Counted from the stretch's first letter, positions 11,871 to 24,436 are shown. The stretch is DNA of 64,000 nucleotides from Cristatella mucedo (GCA_009760855.2 WPIO01000011.1:4518501-4582500), one strand, 5' to 3'. The notes: generated from the letters alone by a model not told the origin. Program-made: numbers and translations.

Positions 11871-12815
11871 CACGATACTGATCCAGGAGGAGCCACTGGA
11901 GATACTAGTGCACGACGACGATGCAGGTATCTTGTTTCTGGCGGTGCGATCCCCTTGCCCCTGCGCCCTCGGGCTGGCCTTCAAAGCGATCCGAAAGTGC
12001 TCGTGTGCCTGTGAATGTCTGCACCTATCAAGATGCAACTCTCGTCCTATATCAAGCCAGCGACTAAGTGCAGTACAGGTGACTCTAGCATCGCATCAAA
12101 GCCTGCCGCAGGCACACCGGGCGGCAGGCGCCGCCCTTGTCTCTCGGCACTGCCTCCAGTGCAGCTAGCGTACCCCCAGGCTCAGCATGCATTGAGTGAG
12201 ATGGCCCCTGCTCAACGACCGATGACGTTACGTTGGCAGAAATGCTTGTGCTTGCCCAGCAAGCAGACTTGAGAGAGAAAGTCCCATCCTGATGGCCCTG
12301 TCTTTATTGCACTGGTGCACGCTGCAGTCGCAGGGATAGAATGGCAGGATGCACAGTTACACACAGAGGAACTCTTTTGGCAGGAGGAAGGGCTTGCCAT
12401 CGTTCGCCAGTCTGCACCAGCTGGCGCCGGTCGCCTACTGTATCTGAGTCAACTGTCAACCACGAGTCCAATTTTTCACCGCCAGGAGGGTGAGACGCAG
12501 GAGTGAGATTCTGAGGAATACGTGGAAAGGAACGATAGTGGAGGCAGAGGTAGGGGGACGAAGAGAAGGAGGGAGGCAGAGGGAGGGGCGGAGATGGAGG
12601 AAGAAGGAGGGAGCTAGAGAAGACAGCAAAACCATTAAGTCTCTACAGCTGACGAGCTTAAAAGGTCTCTAAATAGGTCATACATCCAAGATCTCCGTAG
12701 TTCCATAGATGCACTGTCTTAGTCCGGCAAGCGAATCACCCAAAGAATAGGCCTTAAGCAGAGTGTCCACTGAGTAGGTAACTAGTGGAAGAGTCATTCA
12801 GTAATAGAATTTAGT
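11871..12815. other. Unassigned sequence with a purine-rich patch
   Basis: No gene was recognised. A GGA-rich purine stretch occurs at 12540-12625. Confidence 0.5.
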
Positions 12816-12819
12816 TTCC

Positions 12820-13398
12820 AGAGCTAATTAGAATTAAAAAGGTCCATGCATTTGTGACACCCTCCTCTCGACTTCTGTAACTCTCATTGCTTGCTGGTCT
12901 CCCGGCATGTGTAATCAGTTGCTTACAATTGGTGCAAAACTCTCAAGATTCTGTCACTTGCTTTTAGGTTCCTTATTCTCTGGCTCCAGCCTACCTACCA
13001 TAACTACTCCCCCAACAGGCAAAGAATCGTACAACCTACTGTTCTGACTCGAGTCGCTTAGTCACACTTCGTACGAACCTCAAAACAATTGGAGACCATG
13101 CCTTTAGTTCCTCTGCTCCCAAAGCCGTCACTAACTACAGAGGCACATCATAACGTCCCCTGACATGACGACATTTAAAAAGAAGCTTAAAACGCACCTG
13201 TTTATTTCAGCATTTGGTGGGTTTTTGTCATTCGTCCTTCGTGTGCATGTATCAGCTTACATCTGGCCTTCTGCTTGCGGACGTTACCACCAACCCATTT
13301 GGTAATGCTTTTCATACAGTATCTGTAATATGCCTAGAAAGAGATTCAGTTCTCTTATGGGTGCTACACAAATTTATTATTATCATTATTCATTGCAA
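12820..13398 (+). mobile_element. LINE family I copy, degenerate, internally deleted
   Basis: It starts near the GTCCATGCATTTGTGACACC block and has lost the segment coding for the HWLPVKQ region. It resumes at the TCTGTCACTTGCTTTTAGGTT block. It ends with GCCTAGAAAGAGATTCAGTT and an ATT tail near 13390. Confidence 0.8.
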
Positions 13399-14689
13399 GG
13401 ATGGTTCGGCTTTTACTACTTTCACTTTTGTGAGCAGAGGCTTCACTGCCTTATTCGGCTGCCAATCGAGGATGAAAAGTCTGTTAAGAAGGCAGATTGT
13501 CTAGCTGCGTTTAATATACAATACCTTTCTTGATTATTGGCTATCTGCATAAACTTGGCCATTCGTTGCACGGAACAGTTTGGCATAGGTAACACATCGC
13601 TTGTATTTAGCTCGGTGCTTGCCTGTAGCTCCGAGATAAGAGCATGAAAAAACACGTGAACACATGAACCGGACCGTGCCGTTGACCTCTCCAGCGATTG
13701 GGCGATAGTGTTGACATATCAATAGTTCAAGGCTGAGGATTGGCTCCAGTTAGTCATCACGCAGTACTACGACGGGGATTTCCAGCCTTGCAAATGCTAT
13801 CATCAATTGGTTCTTACGGACACAGCTGCCTATGCTATGCAAAGCATGCTCTCATCTGCATTTCGCCCACTCGAGTCCTTGCAAGCATGTTTAAGCGCTG
13901 TGTGTGTACGGGCCTGTACGTGCATGATGGGAGCAAACACGTGCTGGCTGGTATACATTCATGAATGCGCGCGTGCTGGCTGCATGCGCTTGCTCTTTGC
14001 TCTAAGCTCAGACAAGGAAAATAATTGCAAGGTGCCAAGGTTGCAAGAATCTAGAGCACCATCATTTGTGCAGAATGTCAAGCAGGTGAATTCGATTTGC
14101 CAAGGTGATAAACCAAACTGACGGTATTGTCGGCAGCTGATCTTCGATGGAATGACCTTGGGTTATTGTTAGTCTGTCTTCATTGGCATCAGATCTGCCC
14201 GATGCCCACGTGGCTGCTGACGTTTTCAGTTCTTGCTGCGGTTTTTTCTTTGCTCGTCACAAGTCACCTGCCTTTCCTTTGCAGGCTTCCGGTAACTTTG
14301 TACTCAAGCTGTCTCATGAATGGTACTGGATTGCGCATCGCGTACAGTGCATGCTCACCTGTATGCATTTGCTTCTCGAGAGACTTGCCCTCTTCTGTAT
14401 GCATTTGTGTGGACAAGCGTGAGACATGTTGGACTGTGCTTCTGAAGTATACCAAGTATTAATCCAAAGGTGCCAAATCCTAATCTTCTCTGTTAAAAGA
14501 ATTCGTAGATAGGAATGCCAAAAAGTGCCATGCTCGGTTTCCCTAGAACATACTTTGAGGTGGGTGTGTCCCCAAAAGGGGGCAGCCAGGTTTAAACCCA
14601 GTAGGGACATGACTTTGACTTTTCCAGAGCAACTTGATCATGTGACTAAAGGGGTGTCTTGGATAGCTTTAATGTCTCAAACACCCCTT
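13399..14689. other. Unassigned intergenic sequence
   Basis: No convincing exon or repeat was seen. Open frames of up to 111 codons are present without known motifs. Confidence 0.45.
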
Positions 14690-15040
14690 TAAGTCCATCT
14701 GAGGTGATGCAAGTGCCTCGGTGACCCGATATCCTACACCTGTGGTCATCTAGCAAGGCTGCTGAAATCACTCTCACAATTCTTATGCAACGACAACTAC
14801 TCTCCAGCTGCCGACTATTGCACATGCTTTCCAGCCGTCCTGATTTGCCACTTCCAGGATACTCACTACCTCAACTGCTCTCCCCCTGACTCAGCGATGC
14901 TTCCCACTTTCTTTTTGTGTTGCGTGAGATTAAGTCTGTTGGCTATCGAATGAGTACTGAAAGCTGCTTAGGCTGTGTATGCGCTATACAAAGCTCTCCT
15001 GCATAACACTCACATAGTCTCTGTGGCTTTGCGCAGTTAC
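14690..15040 (+). mobile_element. LINE family II 3' fragment
   Basis: It parallels 6690-6975 closely in order and wording: TCACAATTCTTATGC, the GCCGTCCTGATTTGC block, GATTAAGTCTGTTGGCTATC, and the final CTCTGTGGCTTTG. No frame is open across it. Confidence 0.7.
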
Positions 15041-15122
15041 AAACGGAAATACACACTCCTTTTCCTTGACTATGGCTGTAACATACCCCATCGTTCGTCG
15101 GGTGTATGCATGCACATGTAAG

Positions 15123-15175
15123 TGTGAGTGTGTATGTGTGTGTGTGTGTGTGTGTATTTGTGTATGTGTTAGTGC

Positions 15176-15206
<31 letters not shown>

Positions 15207-15310
15207 CGTGTTTGCACGTGTGTGTGTGTGTGTGTGTTTGTGTACACGTGTGTGTGCTCGCAGGCAATTGTGTGTGTGTGTGTGTGTGTGCGTGCGCGCG
15301 CGCGCATGCA
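15123..15310. repeat. TG/CA microsatellite
   Basis: Interrupted TG dinucleotide tract of nearly 190 bp with GTGCGCGC ends, a candidate for left-handed DNA. Reading frames across it are repeat artefacts. Confidence 0.95.
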
Positions 15311-15779
15311 CACCCTCTTGTGCCCGAGAGCATAGCACGTGTTGCTATGTTTAAGCATACAAGGATGCTTGTTCAAGCCTTCTTACCGGTGCATCATGAA
15401 TAACTAAAGTATTCAAAAACTACGCTTTTGGTTACTTTTTACCTGGCCAATGAATTCTACTGATTCTAATGAGTTAGGATCACATTGCCAAAAGCACGAA
15501 TCGCTGCAAGTGTGTGCTTGCTGTGGTAAGGAACTGCTTTTGAAGATTGTTTATGCTCACAACTCAACTATATCAGATAACTCGTGATTCTGGCAGCATC
15601 TTGACGAGGCCAGGAGTAAATAAATTGCTTACGCAGTGGTTTGCTTAAAAGCAGCAATTTTCTGATGGAACCGCAAGACGTACTTCACGGCTGGCATAGT
15701 GCTCTGGGCTACATGCCGACTGTTCGTTCAACGTTGTCAGTAGTCCCACCTGTTGTCCTTCTGCTAGTAACACTACTTA

Positions 15780-15940
15780 TTGATATGCATTATCAGAAGA
15801 TGAACAGACAGGCAAGCAGCCATCTGTCCATCTTCCTAAAGACTAACTTGCTTTACAGCATCTGTAAATTGTCTAGACAGAGATTTAGTTCTCTGATGCC
15901 ATTGCACAAATATATTAATATTATTATTGTTATTTTTTAA
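15780..15940 (+). mobile_element. Old LINE family I tail
   Basis: The terminal block is recognisable: GCATCTGTAAATTGTCTAGA, AGAGATTTAGTTCTCTGATG, then an ATT-rich end at 15915. Upstream similarity fades before the coding part. Confidence 0.6.
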
Positions 15941-16550
15941 ACACTACTCGCAGAGTAGTCATTACAAATTTATTATAGCATGAGAGGTTAGAAATGGCAC
16001 TCTGCTATGTAACTTTGTATATTGTCCTGTATTTAATTAATGCAGGATCCTATCGCTCTTGCAGCCGGTGGGGAAATGCCAATGCTTTGGTTTTGCTCTT
16101 TCGGACCACGCCATCGGATGCAAGCAAGCAGTCTGATATGCTCATCGGTCATGCTAAATTTATCACCTGCTGCTTCAGTTGCTCTCTTCCAAGCTGGTAT
16201 ATTCCGGTAATTCGAGGTAAATGTATCACATAAACAAGGACACTCGGACAACTGGCTCTCTCTGTAATCATTGACATTTCTTGCACATTCCAGCATTGGA
16301 GGTCGGTCTGATGGCCAATTCTGATTAGCCACCAGGTTCCTGCTTCCATAGGTCTTTCATTCTCTATTTGCCGCTGAAGTATACCCATGTGACTTCGCAG
16401 CCATCTTAGCCAGGCTGTTATCCACCTCTCCAGTATTCTTGACGCAGGTCATGCAGACGTCGGAGGACCAACCGTCCTGGGATGGACAGTCTTCGGGCAT
16501 CGGCCTCCTCTAGGGTGGGAGGGGCCTTTGTAGCGTGGCCAGCCACTGGC
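15941..16550. other. Unassigned intergenic sequence
   Basis: No gene or repeat was recognised before the inverted repeat at 16557. Confidence 0.5.
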
Positions 16551-16556
16551 CTTAGA

Positions 16557-16628
16557 ATTAGCCAAGGGCAGGCCTAGAAGCATAAGTGCATCTATAACTG
16601 ATGCTCCTAGCCCTGCCCCTCGGCTAAT
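16557..16628. repeat. Imperfect inverted repeat (fold-back)
   Basis: Arms at 16557-16583 and 16601-16628 pair over about 27 bp with a few mismatches, around a 17-bp loop. The left arm begins ATTAGCCAAGGGCAGG and the right arm ends CCTGCCCCTCGGCTAAT. It ends where the LINE tail repeat starts. Confidence 0.7.
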
Positions 16629-16999
16629 ATGATAATAATAATAATAATAATAGATTCTATGTGGCACTCTCAGAGAACTCAATCTCTTTCTAGGCATTTT
16701 ACATTTGCTGTAAAGGAAGCATGATCGAATGGTTAATGGTAGCATGCTCAATGACATCAAGCATAACATAGCAAGGGGTGAGATGTTCAACGTCAGCATG
16801 AAAATATGGTTAGTGGCAGCATGCACAGCATCAGCATGCACAAGCAAACAAAAAAAGAATCTTATGGACTCTCTAAATGCTACGATAAACAGCTGCGTTT
16901 TTAGTTTCTCTTTAAATGTGGTCAAGTCAGCGAATGTCGTGGCGAAAGTCGGAAATGAGCTCCAGGCTTTGTGAGCATACAACTAAAGGCACGGTATCC

Positions 17000-17950
<951 letters not shown>

Positions 17951-17964
17951 CAGTCGACTCTCTC

Positions 17965-17973
17965 CACCTCCTC

Positions 17974-18007
<34 letters not shown>

Positions 18008-18122
18008 TTATCACCCTTCATATATCCCTCTCTCTCTCAATCTCTGTCTCTTTATCCTCTCATATCCCTCTCTCAATTCTGTCTCGCTCTCTCTCGTATT
18101 CTCTCTCTCCCTCTCTTTATCT

Positions 18123-18206
<84 letters not shown>

Positions 18207-18290
18207 CTCCTTCTCCCTCTCTCTCCCTCCATCTCTCTCACTCTCTTTTCCCCCTCTCTCTCCCCTTCTCCCTCTCTCTCTCTCTCTCAC
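17965..18290. repeat. CT/GA microsatellite, compound
   Basis: CT-rich throughout and nearly pure at about 18124-18204. Confidence 0.95.
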
Positions 18291-20174
18291 CTGCCTGCCT
18301 GCCACAGGCTCAGAGCTCTGGCGACAGCCGGCTGTCACACTGTAAAACTGTGAGGGTGAGCAGGCTGAACAGCTGCTGCACTCTGCATGCACTTGATGCT
18401 GACTCCGATGGCCAGCAGCAGCTCCATACAGAGAGACAATAACGAAGCCGACCGCTCAGCCGATCATACCCGATGAGATGAGCCACCCTTGGCTGCATAC
18501 TGCTACAGTTGGGAAGCATCATCACAGTGGCTCAGTCACTGACGACGATTGACGACTGCCGAAAAAAGTCACCGGCACAGGTGGTATGGTGGTGGTATGA
18601 GGTATCGAGCTACCTCTACCCAGACATGCTTAGGGGGACCCCCACCCTGTGGCACCCAGCAGTTTGCTCGGCTGCGGAATAGGGTTGGCTGGCATGCTAT
18701 ACCCTGCATGGCAGCAGGCAATTCTTTGCTGACAGCATTAGTTTTTGTCTCGGCTGCATACAAAGAGATGCCAATTGTCGAAAGGTGCATATTTCATTCG
18801 ATAAGGGCAGCAATATCTTAGCTCGTTCTGCACATGAGCAAACGCTAGCAGAGCCAAGTCGTAGATGTACTCTCTGACAGGCCACTTGCTGACAGGGCTT
18901 TAAGCATGCTCAGTGTGGAGCCGGCCTCAGAAAAATATTTCTGACTCTATTGGCAGTGTGCGCTGTGGGCTGTTACCCTCAAGGTGTATACATTCATCAC
19001 CCAAAAGATGTGTGGCAAACAGAATTCCTACCTTCTGCAGCACTTATGTATCCATTCTGGCCCACAATGCTAGTATTGCCATGCAGTGAGTGATACCGTA
19101 CAGGAAAAGGAGCCCCAAACTATTATTTACCACAAACATGACTAACAGAACGATGCACACAGTCTTCACAGCTTCACATGACTGATCCTTGTTTCTTCTG
19201 CCGATGTTAAAGGAGCATCTAATATTTCTGAATAAGTCAAACTTGCTTTATTCAGTTCGATTGAACAAGTCAGTTCAATAGGCCGAGAATCAGTCTTCGA
19301 CTATCCAGGAAAAGTGCCCTAAGCCTATTCCAATCTGTCAGCTGTATGCTGTTTCACTCAGCCGCGAGGTGGTCTAATTTCATGAACCAGGTCGGGAGTA
19401 GGCAATTATTTCTTGCCCGCTGCTAGCTGGGTTACACCGCTGCTTAGACTCTTCGGCCACTTCTTTCAAATGAGGAATCAACTGACTTTCATTCTCGTAT
19501 TGCTGGAAGATGCCCTCATCGGCTCACAAGCTGACGACTTGTCCACTAACTTTTAAATCGATGGTCTGGATCCTGCAAAAGTCGTGCCAAGCCATTCTAC
19601 TCGAGGGTGCAGATCTCTTCAGCAAAAAGTTGTTGTGCTATGACGCCGCCCGACACATCGGGATGATACGTTGGTGGCAGTTCGTTCATCATAGAACCCC
19701 TCCTTGCATAGTTTGCCAGGTTGAATCTTACGAAGCCTTCAAATCATCCCAACAGAATAAGAGATTGCTATGTTGCTACTGTCTTGCTTGAAAAGCACCA
19801 GCAGCACGTCCTTACCCAGCTCGAAGTACTCCAGCATCTTTGACATTGCAAAGCCCAGAAGGCCAAATGTGAAATAGAAAAGAGGTGGGAATGTCACGGG
19901 AATCTCTAACAGTCTCTTGTAAATAAACATAACCATGCTGAGGTTGTATACAGCCCTTTTCTTTAAATGGGTAGGGACTTTTACAAAGACAGCCTTTATA
20001 GTGGCTAAGATAGGTCGATTTATACATATCTAGTCACGTGGTGCACTAAGACCCATGCCAGTCTGACAAGGAGATAATTTCCATTGCTAGGCTTCCAGTT
20101 TCAAGCCTCTAAAGCCGTGTTTTTGCAGTGAGTCTCATTTCTGTCCTGCTCCGGTGCTCTGCTCCGGTCCTCTT
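18291..20174. other. Unassigned sequence
   Basis: No exon could be established in this 1.9-kb stretch and no repeat family was recognised. One weak splice-bounded frame on the minus strand (19816-19937) is discussed under rejected items. Confidence 0.45.
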
Positions 20175-21338
20175 TCTTATTCAGTGTCTCTGCTTGTTTT
20201 GCTTGATCTTTCGGCAGCTTTTGATACCATCGATCACAAAGTTCTTCTAGAGAGCCTCTCATCTCGCCTGGGCATCACTGGCACTGCTCTGCAGTGGTTC
20301 AGGTCCTATCTCAGTGGGAGACTCCAGAGTATTGACGTGAATGGACAAAGATCATCTGAAGTACCTCTGAAATATGGAGTACCTCAGGGCTCCGTGCTAG
20401 GTCCGGTTCTTTTCACGGTTTATACTCTGCCTCTTGCTGATGTGATTGCCAAGCACAATCTAGGCTTTCACTTCTATGCGGATGACACTCAGTTGTACCT
20501 TTGCTTTGATCCCTCGCAGCCTTCGAGCACCTCAAATTCTCTCAACTCACTTGCTGCATGCATTGATGACATCCGCACATGGATGGCAGCAAATTTTCTT
20601 AAACTAAACGATGACAAAACTAACTTACTAGTTATGGGCAAACCCAGTGTGATCCAGAGATTGGAAAGGCTGACTCTCAAAATTGGCTCTGCCAGCATAT
20701 CTCCTGTCGAATCAGCTCGGAATCTAGGTGTCATATTGCAAAGCGACCTCTCGTTAGACGACCATGTCAGCTCCACAGTCAAATCCGCCTATTTTCAGCT
20801 TCATAACATTGCTCAAATTCGGGCTTGTTTAGATAAAGATACCACGTCCAAGTTAGTTCATGCATTCGTGACATCCCGTCTCGACTTCTGCAACTCACTG
20901 CTTACTGGCCTACCAGCATGTGCGATCAGGCGATTGCAGCTTGTGCAAAACTCTGCAGCTAGGCTTGTCTGTCGTGAGCGTCGCAGTTGCCACATTACTC
21001 CACTTCTCGCCGACCTGCACTGGCTACCAGTCAAGCAACGGATTAACTTCAAGGTTTTGTCGATCACTTTTAGGTCCCTTCATTCTATGGCTCCAGCCTA
21101 TCTGTCAGATATACTACCCCATCAGGCCAAGCATCGTACCACCCACTTTTCGGAATCCAACAGTCTACAAATACCTCATACAAACCTTAAATCCTTTGGA
21201 GACCGTGCATTTAGTTCATATGCTCCCAAAGCCTGGAACTCCCTCCCGACCTGCGTCAAAACATCCCCTGACCTGACCACATTTAAAAGGAACCTAAAAA
21301 CACACCTATTTAGGACAGCATTTAGTGGGTCCCTGTGA
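20154..21338 (+). CDS. Reverse transcriptase of LINE family I (truncated ORF2)
   Basis: This open frame of 394 codons encodes the reverse transcriptase of an L2/CR1-like retrotransposon, which copies its own RNA at a nicked genomic target. Visible motifs in order are palm A LLDLSAAFDTIDH (about residues 16-28, catalytic Asp18), palm B YGVPQGSVLGP (74-84), and palm C FYADD (107-111, catalytic Asp110 and Asp111). Then come the motif D region FLKLNDDKT, the LGVILQSDLSLDD region, and the C-terminal SYAPKAWNSLPTC and SGSL end. Full-length ORF2 proteins of this group are roughly 900-1000 residues with an N-terminal endonuclease, which is missing here. The first methionine is therefore not a true start. 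No frameshift is seen from palm A to the stop. On its own it cannot retrotranspose, but it shows that the source element was intact recently. Confidence 0.85.
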   Translation: MLCSGPLSYSVSLLVLLDLSAAFDTIDHKVLLESLSSRLGITGTALQWFRSYLSGRLQSIDVNGQRSSEVPLKYGVPQGSVLGPVLFTVYTLPLADVIAKHNLGFHFYADDTQLYLCFDPSQPSSTSNSLNSLAACIDDIRTWMAANFLKLNDDKTNLLVMGKPSVIQRLERLTLKIGSASISPVESARNLGVILQSDLSLDDHVSSTVKSAYFQLHNIAQIRACLDKDTTSKLVHAFVTSRLDFCNSLLTGLPACAIRRLQLVQNSAARLVCRERRSCHITPLLADLHWLPVKQRINFKVLSITFRSLHSMAPAYLSDILPHQAKHRTTHFSESNSLQIPHTNLKSFGDRAFSSYAPKAWNSLPTCVKTSPDLTTFKRNLKTHLFRTAFSGSL

Positions 21339-21582
21339 TTCGTCTTTGATGTGCTTATGCGTGCTGACACTGTGCATGCTGCCACTAACCACATTTGCAT
21401 GCTGACCCTGTGCATGTCACCCCTAACCATATTATTCATCTCGTTTGTTTTTCAAGCATGATTTTACTTACCATTCAATTGCATTTCACTTTACAGCAAA
21501 TGTAAAGCGCCTAGAGAGAGATTGAGTTCTCTGAGGGCGCTTTATCAAGTGAATTATTATTATTATTATTATTATTATTATA
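20175..21582 (+). mobile_element. LINE family I, best-preserved copy
   Basis: 5'-truncated L2/CR1-like non-LTR retrotransposon. It contains the reverse transcriptase from palm motif A to the C-terminus, about 250 bp of 3' untranslated sequence, the conserved tail (AAATGTAAAGCGCCTAGAG to GGGCGCTTTATCAAGTG) and an ATT repeat of about ten units. No endonuclease or ORF1 is present. It is nearly identical to the copy at 57565-58585 over their shared length, so both insertions are probably recent. Confidence 0.95.
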
Positions 21583-21649
21583 GGAAATTTACAACGGTCG
21601 GTTTCCCTCCAAGTCTTACTAGCTAGCTACTTACTTGCTCTGCCCCCAG

Positions 21650-21832
21650 AGGGATCGAAGGAAACTTACTTTGGCTACAGAGGAATTTGCACTTTGTAAT
21701 GGAATTTGTAATGAGGTAATTGCCCTCAACGATACAGCTCCCGGGAGTTCTTTAGCGTTCCACGAATGGATCCAAGCACTTCGTTCGGCTCAGGCGGACA
21801 TCCGTTTTAAATGGGTGAAATCTGGGTCGCAG
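21650..21832 (+). CDS. Candidate internal exon, unknown protein
   Basis: A 61-codon open stretch is bounded by a strong acceptor (pyrimidine-rich, ending TGCCCCCAG) and a consensus donor (TCGCAG followed by GTGAGG). Both are phase 0. The peptide begins RDRRKLTLATEEFALCNGIC and ends ADIRFKWVKSGSQ, with AFHEWIQALRSA in the middle. The composition is that of a folded, helical soluble domain, not repeat-like. I do not recognise the family. It could be a cellular gene exon or part of a retroelement gag-like protein. No neighbouring exon was proven. A coding-like stretch at 22326-22504 does not join it in phase. Confidence 0.45.
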
Positions 21833-21840
21833 GTGAGGGC

Positions 21841-21889
21841 ATGGCCCTCATCGGTGCCACATCATCGACGTGGCACCGATGAGGGCCAT
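21841..21889. repeat. Perfect 20-bp hairpin
   Basis: Arms 21841-21860 and 21870-21889 are exact reverse complements around a 9-base loop. The left arm reads ATGGCCCTCATCGGTGCCAC. It lies eight bases past the candidate donor at 21832, so a transcript would carry the stem just inside the intron. Confidence 0.9.
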
Positions 21890-22325
21890 CCACAGATGGA
21901 TGCCCACAACGAAATGCTACCTACCTACCTAAGCCACTGGGCTGCTGCCTGCTAAGTAATCAAGAGGTGGTATGCTGCTACCCACCATCCCCCTAGCGAA
22001 TCAGTGGTGGGATCAGAGGGAAGAAGTGCCGGCAGATGCACGTCTGCCCGCTGGAGCTGCATGCTGGCAGTCCAGCATAATGTGAAGCAGCACAAGCAAC
22101 CTTAGGCTCTCACAACCCTCCCCCCTGCCCAGTACTTTTGACAGCATCGAGTCATCATGCTACATTTGCCACATGGTAACCTGACGGCATTCCAAAGTGT
22201 GGTTCGGCCCACATTTAACCTGTGCGAAGAATTCATGTGATCCTCGAGCAATTGGAGACAGGTTTCCAAAAGCACCAGTCGAGGTGACTACTCGAGCTTC
22301 TACGTAGGTGCTTTGCAGTAGCCAG

Positions 22326-22504
22326 CATACGACGAGGGTGGCTACGATCACGATGCGATAAAATATCTTAATTCTGTGGGTAACACTTTGCCTGACGAGA
22401 TAAGGAAATTGGTTATTTGGAATAGAGGTGTGTTTAAAAATGCCGGCGGCTTCAAGTGCCTTATTGCAAAGGCCGAAACAGTACGTGCCCAGTTGCTAGA
22501 TTGA
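22326..22504 (+). CDS. Coding-like stretch, unknown protein C-terminus
   Basis: After an AG (TAGCCAG, acceptor-like) this plus-strand frame stays open for about 59 codons to a TGA. It includes AYDEGGYDHDAIKYLNSVG, TLPDEIRKLVIWNRG and CLIAKAETVRAQLLD. Amino-acid composition is balanced and repeat-free. A second possible donor (ACA then GTACGT) occurs at 22480. I do not recognise the product. On the opposite strand a 63-codon frame (22160-22351) starts with a signal-peptide-like segment, so the true strand is uncertain. Confidence 0.3.
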
Positions 22505-24349
22505 AACAAACTGAGCATGTGCCAATTGTCTCATCTCCATTGCTGCAGCCATCTCACCTAGCTGCCATCTCACCTAGCTGCCATCTCAGCTGGTTCTTCT
22601 ACGACACTGTGGCCTCTGCTGTCACAGATGCATCTTCTGCCATCATTCCGTGCCTGCAGCAGCCACTGCAGCTGCAGCAGGCACCTGCTGCGGCTGCCTC
22701 CATCACTGACTCCATCGTTGCTGACTCCGCTGACGCTACCAGCACTGCAGCTCCTGCACCTGCTCGGCGGTGTAGCTAGTATCTGCCCTGCGGTGGTAGC
22801 AGCCTGATGCAGCTGATGCAGCAGCCTGGCTGATCAGCGGTTCGTGCAGCTGCACCCAGCGGCAAAAGCTGCACGAACCGTGCAGAGCTCGTGACATTGC
22901 TGCTTTCGCTCGGGAGATTATGAAAGTGAAACACCTGCAGGGAGGGCTGCTTGACATAGAACCTAAGCCGAGCTCCGGCAAAACTCCCCGGTGAGGCTGC
23001 CCTCAGACCCGTGGTTGAATCACTCACCTCTGACCTCTGGCTGCATTTAGTTGATTGGCTGCATTTCTTTTTGCTTTGCCAGGGCAGCATTTAGTTGATA
23101 AGCAAAGCAAACAAATTGGGCTGTGAGGGCACGGCGGCTGTTGATACCGGGACCAACTCGGAGCCCTCACCCCGTGGGCATAGGCGACTAGACTCGTCCA
23201 CCGTGCCAGGCAGTGAGCCTGGCAGTCGAATTGCACCACTTCCGTCTGCGACCTGCAGTGGCTCCGGCCACGACCGTCGAGTGGTCAAGCTGGGCATGGC
23301 GACTTTGAAGTCCTGTCTCAGCTTGCTCTTGATGGAGTGACTCGATTCACTCGACATGCCGACTGCGACCTCTGTGTCGAGCTTATATTCATCAGGCTGT
23401 AGATTGCACCTCCGACTGTAGACGTCTCTGGTCGCTCAGCTCTGCTTCTGATCAGTGTTCAATCATTTGAAGACCAAGCCATCAGTTCCCACTCTGCCTC
23501 TTGTCGTCCTGTGCCTACTGACGTCCCGACACTCTTGCAGTGAGAGCGAGACCAAAACCCTGACGCGTTCCTCGTAGCATATGCTCGGACCATGCGAATC
23601 GTTCTATGTGACTCATGAGGCCGAACATGCATCGCTGTCATTCACTGGTGCCAAGCTGCTGCTGCTGCAGCAAATCGCTCGGCTGCAGTAACCCTCCCTC
23701 CCCCCCCCAGTAGGAGGAACAGAGCGGAGGCAGGGCAGTGGCTACCTTTTGCTGCCTGTCCTGGTCGTCGACCACAGTAAAGCTAAAGCAGCAAACCGAA
23801 ATGATCGATGCCCGGCACCCGAGTGCGTGCACACCCGCGTGTACTTGCACTCAGGCAGTCGTCATTCAGCATTCGACTCAAGTTACCACGCTTCTTGCGA
23901 GCAGTAAGGTACGAGTCGCAGCTCCGAGCACGCGGCTCGGCGCCGCCGAGCGATGGATCGAGCTCGATCCGAGGTTCGATCGGCGGCAGAGTGTTTGCTG
24001 GAGAGAAAGGCCAGGTCGAGGCTGAACTTGTCGGCTCCCTGTCTGGCGGCCTGTCTTGGCAGCAGATGGCCGTCGGTAGGTCTGCATCTGCCAAGGAACA
24101 AATGCCCCAGTCGCTAGAGATGCTATCATTAATCAGCTGACATACTTCCTCTCCAGCCTAAGCGAAATGCTTGACAGGGGACTTGGTTTCTTAGGGTGCT
24201 GTGAGAATGCTTTTTATCACTCGAAGCCTCAGTTTAGCCAATACAGGCTAAGCTGCTGCCCATTGGAACTGCTGCTGTGCCGGTATCGTTGCAACCCGGT
24301 GCCACACTGTCGGACATTGCAATTAGCAGCAGTGGCTGCAGACATCAGC

Positions 24350-24350
<1 letters not shown>
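22505..24350. other. Unassigned GC-moderate sequence
   Basis: No exon could be established. Features of note are a 14-bp perfect inverted repeat (22838-22851 with 22867-22880, 15-base loop) and a CACCTAGCTGCCATCT duplication at 22556-22587. Confidence 0.45.

Positions 24351-24351
<1 letters not shown>

Positions 24352-24436
<85 letters not shown>
24352..24436. repeat. CAG trinucleotide tract
   Basis: About 28 uninterrupted CAG units. No supported coding exon contains it, so it is probably non-coding. Serine, alanine or leucine runs in translation are artefacts. Confidence 0.97.

Noticed and set aside
15066-15335. Cys-Val-rich and Thr-His-rich open frames
   Set aside because: Translation of the TG/CA repeat.
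19816-19937. Minus-strand stretch with an acceptor-like AG (CAACCTCAG) and a GGTAAG donor, open in two frames
   Set aside because: Two different frames are open, neither gives a recognisable protein, and the splice signals are common. Not enough for an exon call.
22160-22351. Minus-strand 63-codon frame with a signal-peptide-like start
   Set aside because: Overlaps the plus-strand coding-like stretch, has no homologue I recognise, and short hydrophobic starts arise often by chance.
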